This document shows, one piece after another, positions 1-9,713 of a stretch of DNA of 64,000 nt. The stretch is from assembly GCA_015179045.1 (NCBI GenBank), contig WHUZ01000066.1, positions 296,648 to 360,647 of the forward strand. Reading direction: 5' to 3'. Source of the DNA: Kalaharituber pfeilii. Taxonomy: Eukaryota > Ascomycota > Pezizomycetes > Pezizales > Pezizaceae. Below the pieces are notes generated by a model. It saw only the letters and a program-made list of their open reading frames with translations, made no database searches and was not told the origin of the DNA. The position numbers and the translations under genes are program-made. How positions within the stretch are numbered: the stretch's first letter is position 1; each line of letters begins with the position of its first letter.

Positions 1-212
1 GAAACTTGTATTGGGAAACACTCTACCCCGCTGGGCAGGGCCGTTGTGCCCAGCTTGCTTATTGGCTGGCCATTCAATGACATTAGATTAATTCTGTGTG
101 GTCCTCGTCATGTATAGGAATCTCCAACTGGGAAGTTCTGCAATCAGTCAAAGCAGATTTGACTTTTGGAAAACCAGATTCCGTCTGGTGCAGGTGAACA
201 TGATCTACAAGG

Positions 213-547
213 CTAGCTGAGTTGAATTCCTGGCGCGGGTGTAGATAACCTTATCCTGTACAACACCCCCTTATTCTGCCCTGTGAGGCTGCAGCATGGC
301 ATTGGCGATCTTGGAAGGTAAAACCTGGCCCCCCTTTCATCACATCTTGGTTGGGTAGGGATTTCGAAGTGGGGAGTGAGATATTGCAAGCTATAGCCCA
401 TTCCGCATGCTTTGATTGCAAAAACATATTGGGAGAACAATTAACTGGGAGTTGATCATCTGCAAAAGCGTAGGTGCCAAGCTCGAATTGTCGCAGTCCT
501 GAAGGCCAAACAGCACAAAACCTCAACCAAACAGCACAAAACCTCAA
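213..547. repeat. Unclassified repeat family U, copy 1
   Basis: This segment shares an ordered set of words with 2990-3300, 3425-3600 and 7556-7850: a TTATTCTGCC-like stretch, a GCTGCAGCAT-like stretch, and CATCACATCTTGG (also near 3555). Similarity is patchy, as in old copies. Minus-strand reading frames are short and interrupted. No protein family is recognised. A decayed transposon-encoded or duplicated host sequence are both possible. An 18-bp tandem duplication (CAAACAGCACAAAACCTC) sits at about 508-545. Confidence 0.4.
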
Positions 548-869
548 CCAAGCACTAGCATAGAGGCATCGTGAACGTGCTGGGATCGAGGCTCGCCCTC
601 GCAGGAGGTACTTTTCAGCACTTCCTTTTTTATTTAATAAATTCTATCATTTCCGCTCTGCCGACAGTGTAGTATGCTCCAATCCGACGTAATGGTGTTG
701 CGAGTACCACGGTTATCTGTTCCTAAGCATTCCGTTCCAGGATACTGGGTAATACTTTATGTAAAGGCCGTATGATGTTTGTAGCCTGTATTCTTGACCA
801 GTGACGGCAAAAAAGTAAAAAAGAAAATATAAAAAAGAAAATCTTTGAACATGTAAGAGAAAAAAAAAT
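548..869. other. Intergenic, no gene seen
   Basis: AT-rich sequence with A/T runs at 630-645 and 810-870. The run of T on the minus strand just beyond 870 serves as a Pol III-type terminator for the neighbouring tRNA-like gene. Nothing else is recognised. Confidence 0.5.
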
Positions 870-980
870 TGGTTCGGCTGGGACTTGAACCCAGATCCCC
901 CACCTCATGCCTCAGCCCTGCTTTCACTTCGCAGGATGTAGCCTTATCTAGTAGTTGTCATACCGTTAGACCACCGCACC
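870..980 (-). tRNA. Intron-containing tRNA-like gene (isotype unresolved)
   Basis: The minus strand carries a good internal A box (TGGTCTAACGG) and B box (GGTTCAAGTCC) in tRNA spacing. It has a perfect 5-bp T stem (CTGGG/CCCAG), an acceptor stem GGTGCGG/CCGAACC with one mismatch, a discriminator A, and a T9 terminator directly downstream. At 111 nt it is about 38 nt too long, which fits an intron in the anticodon loop. I could not fold a convincing anticodon stem, so the isotype is open and it may be a pseudogene. A tRNA search program would settle it. Confidence 0.6.
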
Positions 981-1104
981 TCTGATTGTTGGACTAGAAG
1001 TGCTAGACTTCACAAATCACTGCAGCGTCGCTGTATAGTACTCTACGAGCAATATTGCAGCTCGACTATTGAGGATCTTCCAGTAAGGTTCGCAATGCTT
1101 CTTT

Positions 1105-1150
1105 TCTTGGTTTTCTTTAGTCACGTAAACCCGTATACAGGCTGTTCTCG
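1105..1150 (-). repeat. Degenerate lineage-B hairpin retroposon
   Basis: Read on the minus strand, an AGCCTGTATACGGG-like stretch is followed by TTTACGTGAC and an A-rich tail. This matches the 3' half of the B hairpin and tail seen intact at 39850 and 43150, in the variant form also seen at 7916 and 31431. No target duplication is visible, so it is an older copy. Confidence 0.4.
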
Positions 1151-1658
1151 TGTGCAGAATATTATATATAGCCTACTAACCTATGGCGAAGAAAATCCCG
1201 TAATTATACGCCTGACCTACAAGACTAAATTCAGAGGAAAGCTGTCATGCAAAAAACAAAAGTGGGATGAAAGGAAAAGGAACACTGAGAGTCCTCCGCA
1301 CGTATTGCCGACATGCATACAGTCCTCAATTATTTACATCCAACACAGTCACAGTTGCTGGCAATGACGCATGCAAACTCGCAATTAAAGGGTTTAGGAG
1401 GTGGGAATGATATAATGTTACCTCAAAAAGATAATATAAATAAGCATACAAAGAGAAAGGAAGTAGTACACTTTATTCTATAATTTTTTTTCGTTACGAA
1501 ATTAAATCCTATGGAGAATGCTGTGAATTACTCCCACGAACGCGGGGACACATAATATTCCCGCACGGAACGTCATATTTTCATCGTGCAACCGCCTGCG
1601 AATCCACGTTTACATTATCCCAAAGCAACTACTGCAACAATATAGTACTGCTATATCT

Positions 1659-2090
1659 TTGTTGTCGAAACAAAGACCTTATGGTACGTTTCTGCCTCCC
1701 TTATTCAACCTCTGCCCCGACTACCCACCCCCTTTCATCTACTCCCCTGTCATACTCCTCCAGCATAAAGATCCACATAGTCCCCACAGCCACCTCGCCC
1801 ACTCCATCCCATGTTGGTTGGCAACCGTTCTTTCCAGGGGGGTACTTGTAGGTGTTCCAAGTATGCGTTACTCGAGGTTGCGCCATGCAGCCATTCCTCG
1901 ACCGCTGCCGCACCAGTACTCACCACCGTGATATCCCAGTAGGGATTATGCCTCAACAAGTGCGAAAATAGCCCAATCTGGAGAAGCATAGGGTGAAAGG
2001 ATGGTGCAAACTTATCTATTTGTGGAGGAGGGTGGATTTAAGCGAGAGTTCAAGGGTCCGGATGCGGTAATCCCGAAGCTCGAGCTTCAT
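1659..2090 (-). pseudogene. Copy 1 of an unrecognised duplicated protein (decayed)
   Basis: The minus strand encodes fragments clearly homologous to the better copy at 4325-4836. Shared motifs are an HNPYWDITVV-like block, TGAAAVEEWL and a conserved W-E-R segment, with reading frames broken between them. DNA similarity continues past the coding part (2000-2090 against 4620-4740). I do not recognise the family. Its repetition within 3 kb in a transposon-rich region suggests a mobile-element protein, but that is inference. Confidence 0.45.
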
Positions 2091-2319
2091 ACATAGAGTA
2101 ATTTTTTCGCCGTAGAGGTCCGACGAGAGTATCTACTGAATGCTAAGAATCGCTGCTGGGACCCAGGATTCTCTCTGCGGTGAATGTACTCACCTCTGTG
2201 CCAGCACTTCCCCAGTGAACCTTCTGGAAACGCAGGGTACTGTCGTTCCAACCTCTTTCTGCTGTTGAGGTCTATGAATTTTGACATAGAGCTGAGATCT
2301 CACCACTCTGGGGGTCGCG

Positions 2320-2835
2320 ATCGAGCAGCAAAGCAGCAGCATGGGCGTGGAGGCGAGAGCGCGACGAGCGGAGGAAAGAAACAGGCTGGACTTGAGCTAT
2401 AGACCGCTGCAACGCCTGGGCGGACTGACAGCCACCTTGGCAGGATTGCTGGGGGGCAAGGACCTCAGAGCTTGAAAATTCAGAGTCGACAAAGCGGAGA
2501 GCCTGGAGTGCCGCTGGTGTGGGGAAGGGGAAGAGACGGCAGTGCACATCTGGGAGGAGTGCAAGGTGTGGAACTAGAGATGGCCGGGGAGTCAGGAGGC
2601 GGTGAGAGAGCTATGCATACCAAGAGCGCAAGAGGAGGAGAGGGACCCGTTGGTGGCCATGCTAGCGTCGGCGGGAAGGGAATAGGTCATGTCATTGTCA
2701 CAGTTCGGTTATTTTATCTCATGTTTAGTTACATTTGGTCTTTTCTCACATCTTGGCTATTTTTCTATGTCCTCTATGTTGCCATAGCCCCCAGGGCTGC
2801 ACGCGATAACTGATATTATAAAACAAAAAAAGGAG
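2320..2835 (+). mobile_element. Tad-like LINE, 5'-truncated 3' end
   Basis: The plus strand carries the C-terminus of a LINE ORF2. It reads SYRPLQRL, then a CRWCGEGEE...HIWEEC zinc-knuckle-like motif (C-x2-C...H...C), and ends LVAMLASAGRE before a stop at about 2685. This aligns with the minus-strand copy at 53663-54000 (CRWCGEAPE, ILEWAGEE). There are stop codons inside, so it is dead. After a ~90-nt 3' UTR come a degenerate lineage-A hairpin (TTGCCATAGCCC ... GCACGCGATA) and an A-rich tail at 2775-2835. The 5' boundary is not defined. Confidence 0.7.
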
Positions 2836-2989
2836 CAAAGAAGACCCTCGTCTGCTGTAGCACCGTATGATGCATTGCCCCGTCGTGTTGTTCTTTTGAT
2901 GATACCATGTAGAGGTGGGTGGCATACAGGCACTCGGGAGGTCAGGAAGCAGGAGCATCGCGTCTCATCCTATGGAGGGAGGTTATCTT

Positions 2990-3300
2990 CTTCCAGAACC
3001 ATTGTGTGCCTTATTCTGCCTCTTTTAATCTTGCAGCATAGGACGGTAATCACTCCTGCAAGCAGGAGTCTCGGGATGCATGACAACTGCATGATTTTTG
3101 GTTGGTGTAGAATACTGTAGTTGGGATACGATAGCGTGCACTATAGCTTCCTGATGCAAGCGTCTATTGCGAACATTTGCCTGGAGCCAGTTTAAAAGCT
3201 CAAAGGAGTTTATCATTAAAGAGAACTTGTAGGTACCAATCTCCCAATGTCGCAGTCTCACATGCAATGTCACAAAATCCCAATTGATAATGAGCATTCA
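2990..3300. repeat. Unclassified repeat family U, copy 2
   Basis: Matches 7600-7850 in order: a TTATTCTGCC region, TTGCAGCATA, then CTATAGCTTCCTGATGCAAGCG against CTATAGCTTTCTGTTACC...CAAGCG. Its end (3230-3300, CCAAT...TGTCGCAGTC) also matches 475-505. Reading frames are broken and no product is assignable. Confidence 0.4.
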
Positions 3301-3424
3301 ACCATCATTTGGTTACTAATATGAAAGCAGGCACTCATGGGAAGTAGTTGTTACCACTTACTACTAAATCGATTTTGGGTAAGCTTTATCCATTATGGGG
3401 GGATGGGGGGAGATGGACTTGATG

Positions 3425-3640
3425 TGTAGGGCTAGCCGGGTCGAGTACCTAGTGTGGTTGTGGATAACGTTATTTGGACCCCTGACTGTTTAATTCTGCC
3501 CCGGTAAGGTTGCTGCATTCTATGACGATCTTAAAAGTAAACAGCTAGAAGACCATTTCATCACATCTTGGGTGGCCAGTGGCATGGAATCGGAACAATA
3601 GACTTATCTGTATTTAACTGGATTGTTGAGCCTTATGTTT
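3425..3640. repeat. Unclassified repeat family U, copy 3
   Basis: Closest to copy 1 at 220-360: GGCTAGC, a TGTGGATAACGTTAT-like stretch, TAATTCTGCCC and CATTTCATCACATCTTGG occur in the same order and spacing. No intact reading frame. Confidence 0.4.
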
Positions 3641-3762
3641 GCTCTAGTTTCTATCTACAAGATGACAACCGTGGGTGCTAACGTGACTTTGGGTTCCGGC
3701 TACTAAATTACTGAAAATCGTGGGTCATATAGATTCTTGTTCTCTACTTTGTTTGTAGGTGG

Positions 3763-3827
3763 CTTCCGCCTCGCCATAGCCGTCGGAGACGTATGCGAAT
3801 ACTGATATGTAAAACAGAAAAAAAGAG
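3763..3827 (+). repeat. Degenerate lineage-A hairpin retroposon
   Basis: CTCGCCATAGCC, a diverged loop arm, TATGCGAATACTGATAT and an A-rich tail make a mutated copy of the LINE 3' hairpin. The stem is partly lost and no target duplication is visible, so it is an old insertion. Confidence 0.5.
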
Positions 3828-3917
3828 AGAAAAAGTGGTATGACGGTCCTACAACGTCGCAAGACGAAGTCCAAGCAAAATGCAACCGCCGTTTTGAAAA
3901 TTAAAAGGCATTATGAA

Positions 3918-3973
3918 AATTTTTTTTTTTTTAAATATCATTACTCGCGTGTTGCCCTGTGGGCTATGGCGAA
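3918..3973 (-). mobile_element. Mini LINE-tail retroposon, lineage A
   Basis: A 56-bp insertion between exact 10-bp duplications GCATTATGAA (3908-3917 and 3974-3983). In its own orientation (minus) it is the LINE 3' hairpin, starting at the stem foot (TCGCCATAGCCC), then the linker GAGTAATGATATTT-like and poly(A). There is no coding capacity and no Pol III promoter boxes inside. It has the hallmarks of target-primed reverse transcription. Confidence 0.85.
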
Positions 3974-4264
3974 GCATTATGAACAATATTGTATCTGTGT
4001 TGTCGCTATTATAGCCCTCACTTCAGCGCGCAAATCCGAAGACAATTGCTGAAACAGGACTCTTAAAATTGCTAATCCTCCATCAAAAAAAGAATAGCTC
4101 CCAACCCGTAAAGAAATCTGAAAATGTGATGACTTTCCTATGAACGCCAGCCAAGTACTCCCATCGTAAATGCCACCATTACAGAAAGCCTTCCATGAAA
4201 AAGTAAGCAGGGCATACGCAGAGAGAATTCTCATGTAAAGCTTTGATCTTTCATGCCCTCCAGA

Positions 4265-4292
4265 AATTTTTTTTTTTACTCGCATGCCACCG
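4265..4292 (-). mobile_element. 28-bp retro-insertion, truncated inside the hairpin
   Basis: Exact 11-bp duplications TGCCCTCCAGA (4254-4264 and 4293-4303) flank only 28 bp. These are, on the minus strand, the last ~15 nt of the lineage-A hairpin (CGGTGGCATGCGAGT) followed by poly(A). It is one of the shortest insertions in the window. Confidence 0.85.
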
Positions 4293-4324
4293 TGCCCTCC
4301 AGATAATCATACACCCGCTGTATC

Positions 4325-4836
4325 CTATACTACTACCACTCCCACCAACCACCCTCCTTCATCTACCCCTCGTTCATGCTTGTCAAGTAGGAAATACGAC
4401 CCCCATAGCCCCCAAACCCACCTTACCCATTCCATACCATTGTTTGACGGCATCCGCTCCGCCCAAGAGGGGGCATGCAGCTGATCCAGGTATGTATTTT
4501 CTGGGATCAATGTTTCCTCTCTCAACCATCCTTCCACTGCGGCTGCCCCCGTCTTCACGACTGTTATATCCCAGTAGGGATTATTTCGCAACACGTGAGA
4601 TGAGAGCCCACTCTGGTGGAGGATAGATTGGAATGCTGGTGCCGATTCATCCACTTGGGGAGGAGGATACGTTAGTGGGAGCCTCAGCGTCCGAACCCGA
4701 TAGTCCAACAACTGAACTTTCATGACGAGTGTGATTACCTTGAGAGGTGGAGGTGGGACAAGAGCGACAGTGGACGGTAGGGCGTTGTTGTCCTGATTAA
4801 CACACGCAACCATTGCTTCCGCCACCGGACAGTCTG
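4325..4836 (-). CDS. Unrecognised protein, better copy of the 1659-2090 family
   Basis: An open minus-strand frame of about 166 codons enters from the retro-insertion at 4837 and runs to 4325. Visible blocks are PPPLKVITLVMKVQLLDYRV, a PPPQVDESAPAFQ segment, NNPYWDITVVKTGAAAVEGWL and W-A-E-R. Composition is ordinary for a soluble protein, with no signal peptide or membrane segment. With the insertion at 4837-4877 removed, the frame continues upstream, so the real start is lost or further upstream. Family unknown; possibly mobile-element encoded, since it is repeated at 1.7-2.1 kb. Confidence 0.45.
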
Positions 4837-4877
4837 TTTTTTTTTTGTTTTTTTTATATTATCAATACTCACGTGCT
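4837..4877 (-). mobile_element. Mini LINE-tail retroposon, lineage A, truncated in hairpin
   Basis: A 41-bp insertion between 16-bp near-perfect repeats (GCCACCGGACAGTCTG at 4821, GCCACTGGACAGTCTG at 4878, one mismatch). On the minus strand it holds the 3' arm of the hairpin (AGCACGTGAGTATTGAT) and an A-rich tail with one C. It interrupts the reading frame at 4325-4836. Confidence 0.8.
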
Positions 4878-4992
4878 GCCACTGGACAGTCTGAGCCATC
4901 CCTCCGGGAGGTCTGTGCACTATCCTTTAAACCTCTACCATATGGCCACCACGTAGGGTTCGGGTATGACCATCCTAGAGATAGAGATGGAG

Positions 4993-5267
4993 GAAAATGG
5001 CCAGGAGGATACTCGGACCTAAAGACACCCCCTCAATCAGAAGGGGAAAGAGACAAACTGGTGGAGCTGATGGAATGGGCGGAAAGAGATTAGCAGACGG
5101 GACGTTATCTTTGACCTTTATTTTCATTCAGGCATCACGTTTAGGGTTATTTTCATTCAGGCATAACAGTGTCATACTTAGCGTTATTTTTCATATCTAA
5201 TGTAACTAAACCTCGCCATAGCCCATAGGGCGGCATATGAGTAATGGAATTAAAAAAAAAAAAAAAA
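4993..5267 (+). mobile_element. 5'-truncated Tad-like LINE (275 bp) with target duplication
   Basis: Exact 14-bp duplications AGATAGAGATGGAG lie at 4979-4992 and 5268-5281. The insert ends ORF2 with a frame reading LVELMEWAERD then stop at about 5093, homologous to ILEWAGEE at 53700. A 120-nt 3' UTR, the lineage-A hairpin (CTCGCCATAGCCC ... GGGCGGC) and poly(A) follow. This copy physically links the hairpin to a LINE ORF2 C-terminus, so the tiny copies elsewhere are LINE tails. Confidence 0.85.
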
Positions 5268-5284
5268 AGATAGAGATGGAGACA

Positions 5285-6290
5285 GTGTTCCCAACGGGCC
5301 GGCCAGGCCAGGCCATTTGCGTAAATTTAAGCGATTTTAGAATTTAACCCAGGTGAATTAGATTTTAATAGTCCTGGATATTTCCACTATTAGTAATTGA
5401 CAGTCGCCCATTAGGTAAAATTACTGATAATTATCAACCTCATTAACCTCTCAGATTCGACGGCCTATAACTCTATAAGTTTCTAACGGAATCAAGCAGT
5501 GGTTCTGAAGCAGAAGGGGTGCCGAAGTCTGCAAATACAGTGGCTGGTAGTGAGCGGCACGAGCCGAGCCAAGATCATGCTAGTGTTTTTCTTGACAGCT
5601 CGCTAAAATGCTTAGCCAGTGCAAGGTTTCATAAACTGTAAATACCTAATATAGTAATAATTAGAGACTTGGAGCTCATTCTGACCTACCAACAACTTCG
5701 AAATGCACAATTTAGCTGATAGTAGTGGGAAAGATGAAAATTTAGCTTAGTTTAGTTTAGTTTGTCAATATTATGTATATAATCAATCCAGGCTCGAGCT
5801 CATGCCACGCCAGCTCGAGCCAGCTCGAGCCGCTCACTAGTGGCTGGAGGAGAGTTATGAATATTGGGAGATTTTGCTGAAGGTATCATCATCAAAGAAT
5901 TGAGTCCCGTCTGTTGTATTATCTAATAGGTCCTTTATTTCTAAAATATATATACTTGAATATAAAGTGTGATACATACTTGACTAAAGTCGTAGACCAA
6001 TGCGGTTTAAAATTCTAGATATACGGGAGATTCTACCCATTCAAGTACTCAAACAATCGGGTAAATGCTGGCCTCACTTCACCTGGATAGCTCTGGAGTG
6101 ATTCGTTTAATTGGCTCGAACCTGCCTGAATGGCGCTCTTACCATTCTTTCTATATAAAGTTGCATGATACAAGCTCTTCAGTGCGTCATCATCCTCAAT
6201 GGCCTGCAACTCTAGAATCATGACATTATTATAGTATAGCATGCTGACACTTAGTAGGTACAATAAGCAGTCCACTCTCAATATCTTTTA
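5285..6290 (-). mobile_element. GGCC-rich-end DNA transposon R1, copy 1
   Basis: One end (CCCAACGGGCC then repeated GGCCAGGCC, 5290-5325) is followed by sequence also found, reverse-complemented and interrupted, at 42020-42396 and 46674-46760. The minus strand has an 82-codon frame (6281-6033) ending in AFTRLFEYLNG that matches the decayed copy near 42010-42110. GGCC-rich inverted ends are seen at both borders of the 42-47 kb copy. Superfamily not assigned. It is host to a hAT element at 5548-5839. Confidence 0.55.
5548..5839. mobile_element. Non-autonomous hAT element (TAGTGAGCGGC family), copy 1
   Basis: Exact 8-bp duplication GTGGCTGG (5540-5547 and 5840-5847). Terminal inverted repeats begin TAGTGAGCGGCACGAGCC and end in its partial complement (GAGCCGCTCACTA). 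Subterminal GAGC/GCTC repeats are abundant. Eight-bp duplications and TAGNG ends are hAT features. It has no coding sequence and is 292 bp long. The transposase source is not in this window. Confidence 0.85.
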
Positions 6291-6299
6291 GCCATGTTG

Positions 6300-6450
6300 T
6301 AATATCAATTTCTTCTAGATTCGGGTCTGGAACATCTTCTTCTTCAGGGTCCGAAGTATCTTCATTAGCTAGAGCATCTTTATTTACTGGAGCATCTTTG
6401 TTAGCTGGAGCATCTTCGTTAGCTAGAGTATTCCGTTACGAGATGACTAC
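6300..6450 (-). repeat. Short acidic-protein tandem repeat (18-bp units)
   Basis: Repeated GCTGGAGCATCTT-like units at 6360-6425 would read on the minus strand as tandem N-E/K-D-A-P-A. A D/E-rich stretch follows. It may be the end of the Gypsy remnant or part of R1; I cannot decide which. Confidence 0.35.
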
Positions 6451-7190
6451 CCAGGGCCCATGGTTCATTTATCACATTAGCTTATGCAACTGTAAGTTTG
6501 CCTTCTTTGAATATTGCTGTATAGGTTCCTGAAGGTTCATTACCTTCTTGTTATGTGATAGCATCTGGGCATCCCATAGCTAATTCCGGTCAATTCTTGA
6601 TAAATTAATAATGTAATCGAATTCAGCAAGCTTTTCGGCCCATTCTGCCTGTTATATATTTAATCTTAGCTTAGTCTGGAAGTACTGTAGTCTTTGATGA
6701 TCTGTATATACTTCAAACTGCATTATTAAACTAAGAAACTATGTATGTCAGTGTAGTAAAGAGCTGACAATTACTTATAACTCTTTATCATGTATAGGCC
6801 AGTTGCGTTAATGTTACTTTAGTAACCATAAATGGTAGTTTACTAATTTCCACTGTCAGGCTTCTCCCTTATTTTTATCTGTTGCTGGATATAATTGAGA
6901 GAATACTCTTACAATAGCTTGATTTAATATATCTGTTTCAATGAGTGTAGGTGGTATTCTATCATACTGTGCAAGTATAGGAGCAGATTTAAATAGTTTT
7001 TTCAATTCATCAAATGCACTCTATTGTTGTTCAGTCCAGGACCATGGTATATCCTTACAAGTCAACTCAATGAGTGGCTTAGTTTATACACTGTAATTCT
7101 TGATAAATCATTTGTAGAAGTTAATGAATCCTAGAAAGGACTGTACTTTTTTCTTTCTTTGCAGTGCTTTCTAATCTTGGAGAGTAGTGT
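6450..7190 (-). pseudogene. Ty3/Gypsy RT-RNase H remnant
   Basis: Minus-strand translation gives recognisable Gypsy polymerase pieces in order. QSFLGFINFYK...FIKNYSVY is the RT connection region. KPLIELTCKDIPWSWTEQQ follows, then AFDELKKLFKSAPILAQYD, a T-L-I-E-T-D RNase H start and VYTDHQRLQYF. Several in-frame stops and high A+T show long decay. No matching pair of LTRs was found, although 7345-7520 has a CTCTATATATAGG TATA-like block. Confidence 0.75.
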
Positions 7191-7555
7191 GATCGCGATC
7201 CCAATGTTGGGGAGTAGGGTACTTCGTCATCCATATCTATTTGTGCAAGCGAGTAACTTCAAAGGGTTGAAGGCGAGAACGTTTGTTGAGTAAAGGTAAA
7301 AGGTAAAGGTGAAAGGTAAAGCGTTGAGGTAAAAGGTAAAAGGTAAGGCGTTGTAATGTTACGGTGTCTGCGATTGCAGCGAAATGTAGGTGTAACTTAG
7401 GACAACGCTTGGAACTTGACCTTTGTATAGAGGCCGTGGAGACCTCTATATATAGGCGTCCAGCGTGTCGGTTATTTGCATTATTCTATTTAACATTGAG
7501 GGCTAACTAACAAGCTTCTCTCTCTTCACCATCATAACTATGGATGGCGTGATTA
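7191..7555. other. Intergenic; possible old LTR, simple repeats
   Basis: Contains a purine-rich simple repeat (AAAGGTAAAGG-like, 7285-7345). A promoter-like stretch has CTCTATATATAGG at about 7444. It could be an eroded LTR of the adjacent Gypsy remnant. I see no second copy, so this is only suggested. Confidence 0.3.
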
Positions 7556-7850
7556 TCATGCGTCATCTCTCATCGCCATGGCATCATTGATACTTTGTTC
7601 GGTCACCCTGACAGGGTCCTGACGTAGTAGAGGTAACCTTATGTCACTGTCAGTAAAGCTGCAGCATACCAATGCGCAGGAAGCAAGTAGGAACTTGGGG
7701 ATCAATGGCAACTGCAGCGCATCTTGATCGGCAGGGGATGTTGGAATATGGGTAGCGATGTAGCTATAGCTTTCTGTTACCTGCTTCAATTGCGCAAGCG
7801 TCACAAGGGACCCTTTAACTTCAAGTAGCTTGCTCATCAGAGGAATCTTA
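7556..7850 (-). repeat. Unclassified repeat family U, copy 4 (93-codon open frame)
   Basis: The minus strand is open for 93 codons (7837-7556) with no recognisable domain. Its DNA matches copy 2 at 2990-3200. Because it recurs four times and other copies are broken, I treat it as a repeat rather than a confirmed gene. Confidence 0.4.
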
Positions 7851-7911
7851 GGGGCGCCGACCTTAAAGATACAGCAGCAGACGGCGCCAAATCTCTGTCA
7901 TCAGGGGCATT

Positions 7912-7968
7912 GTGTCTTTTTTGGTTTTTTCCCATCACGTAACCATGCGTACAGACTGTCAGCGTGTG
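7912..7968 (-). repeat. Lineage-B variant hairpin retroposon
   Basis: On the minus strand an ACGCTGACAGTCTGTACGC-like arm is followed by ATGGTTACGTGATG and an A-rich tail (complement of TTTTTTGGTTTTTTCCC). Same organisation as 31431-31480. No clear target duplication. Confidence 0.5.
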
Positions 7969-8069
7969 GCGGAACCTTGGCAGGCCCACTTGATTACCCT
8001 GAGGCAGAACTGTGACACCGGATGGCGGGACGGATCACCCATGCTGTCTATCAAGTATCTACATGACCT

Positions 8070-8131
8070 CTTTTTTTTTTTTCTGTTTTTTTGTCACGTC
8101 ACCGCGCTTGCAGCTGTTCGCCATGGCAGGG
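8070..8131 (-). mobile_element. Mini retroposon, lineage B
   Basis: A 62-bp insertion with 8-bp flanks CATGACCT/CATGAGCT (8062, 8132; one mismatch). In its own orientation it begins at the stem foot (CCCTGCCATGGCGAACAGCT), continues GCAAGCGCGG then TGACGTGAC, and ends in an A-rich tail. Same structure as 39850, 43150 and 49700. Confidence 0.7.
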
Positions 8132-8139
8132 CATGAGCT

Positions 8140-8880
8140 ATGTTTTCTAGAGTCGCAGATTGCAGTCCTGGCTTCTGTTGCAAGTGGGGTTTGCTCCGTG
8201 GAGTAGAAGTGGCATTGGAGATGGTGTTCCTTCTCTTTTCGGCTGGTGGACCTCTCTTTTTCTTAACCCTGGGTAGTCATGCGTTGGGCTGGCGTTGTCT
8301 TTTGGGGTAGTGCTGATATTTGAGCAGCTGCTTCTGCATATATGGGCTGCTTGGTTACAGTATCAGCATTACATATACACGGTGTGATTTCGGTCTCTGC
8401 TGGAATTACATTGTGCAACTACTGTTCACTCTGTATTGTTTCCGCAGATCGCAATGAAAAGTGACACTTTAATCAGTTGTAGTACGAGATCGTTTATGTG
8501 ATGCTATACTGTGAATTTCTCAACATCCTTAGTAGGTCATCAAGGGGGTTCAAACTTATGTCCTTGGGATTGGGTTTCAAATTTCAATATCCCCACACAT
8601 GTGTGTTAGCACTGTGTGGACTGCCTTAAGTTGTAACCCCAAAGGCTCAATGCACTTGAGCTCTGGTATGATTCCATGATGTCCCTTTAGTATCTGTGCC
8701 CGTTCTGAGTCTACTGACGGTGTTTCCTCATCACTCCATGTCCTTGGACTTTGTATTTGCCCTCTCGTGATTGGCTAGGACTCAGTATGCCGATTTCAAG
8801 GATTCAATCGTGTTGCTAAGGGAGGTGAAGAGGCTGAAAATGTCCAAAAGTGTTGTCCCTGGAAGAAAACTTGCAGAATT
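8140..8880. other. Intergenic, no gene recognised
   Basis: No convincing reading frame, RNA or repeat structure was found in these 740 bp apart from short pyrimidine-rich tracts. Confidence 0.4.
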
Positions 8881-8884
8881 GAGT

Positions 8885-9022
8885 GTTCCGGAATTAAAAT
8901 TAGATTAAAGACTGAGCTTTCGATCTATTTAGGTTTCGATAGGGGGATGTTGTGCTTGCGGAGTTCCTTCTGATAGCTCTTCCCGCCGAAGTGGTTGTCG
9001 CTGCTGCGCGCGGGCCTTTAGT
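8885..9022 (-). mobile_element. Orphan LINE 5'-UTR fragment
   Basis: Homologous along its length to 56905-57033, the 5' end of the ORF1-only LINE (shared CTTTCGATCTAT, TAGGTTTC, GTTGTG.TTGCGGAGT and GTGGTTGT). It stops at the same place as that element's 5' end. ORF1 is not attached. This is unusual, because LINE remnants normally keep the 3' end. Confidence 0.55.
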
Positions 9023-9713
9023 CATCATGGGCGTGCCGTTCTCAATGCAGGCACACTTTAGAAATTAGTTACTATAACTTACGATACGATCGTTGACATC
9101 CCTTAAGTCCAATTAGCGAAGCGTTTATGCACGAAAGGCAATAAACCGGATACCATCCAGGTACTAGCAGTAGTACTACCGGGCCCTGTCGTGGGGAGGA
9201 AATGGATAGGCCGGAATCCCCCCGAAGAGCCTTGGCAATAGCGCATATGGTGCAATTCAAGTCGGTGCAAAAGTCCAAGAGATGGATGAGGTGGTATCTG
9301 GTGAGACGGACGAGCACGTCAAGAATGTTTCAGACGATAAAGATGGGAGATTTGGTTAGGGCGTTGGGTTGGTATGTATATAAAAAACGAAACTGGATGT
9401 CAAGACATAGTTTGAACGGAGCAACGGTAAGCGAGGTTACTTGGCTTTAAAAAAAGAACGGAGGCTTTATAAGCATAGTGTGGCATTTTTGTTCGCGAAC
9501 CAACCAGCGCCGTCAAAAACATATGGTCATTTTCGCGTGGCCAGCCGATTCACGAACCCCTGGGCCAGCGGCAACATGAATGTACATATGTACTTACATG
9601 CCCAGGAGCGAACTCAGCTTGCTGAGAAGCGGATGGGTTGATTACAAGCTGCACAGAGCTTTTCGTCCCAATTAGGAAAATGCCAAGACCCATCGTCGGC
9701 TTATGCTACCGAA
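9023..9713. other. Intergenic, no gene recognised
   Basis: Two overlapping open frames of 66-82 codons on the plus strand (9202-9450, 9441-9641) show no domain and poor coding character. I do not call them genes. Confidence 0.35.

Noticed and set aside
7345..7525. Possible Gypsy LTR near the polymerase remnant
   Set aside because: Only a TATA-like block and a TGTTACGG start; no partner LTR.
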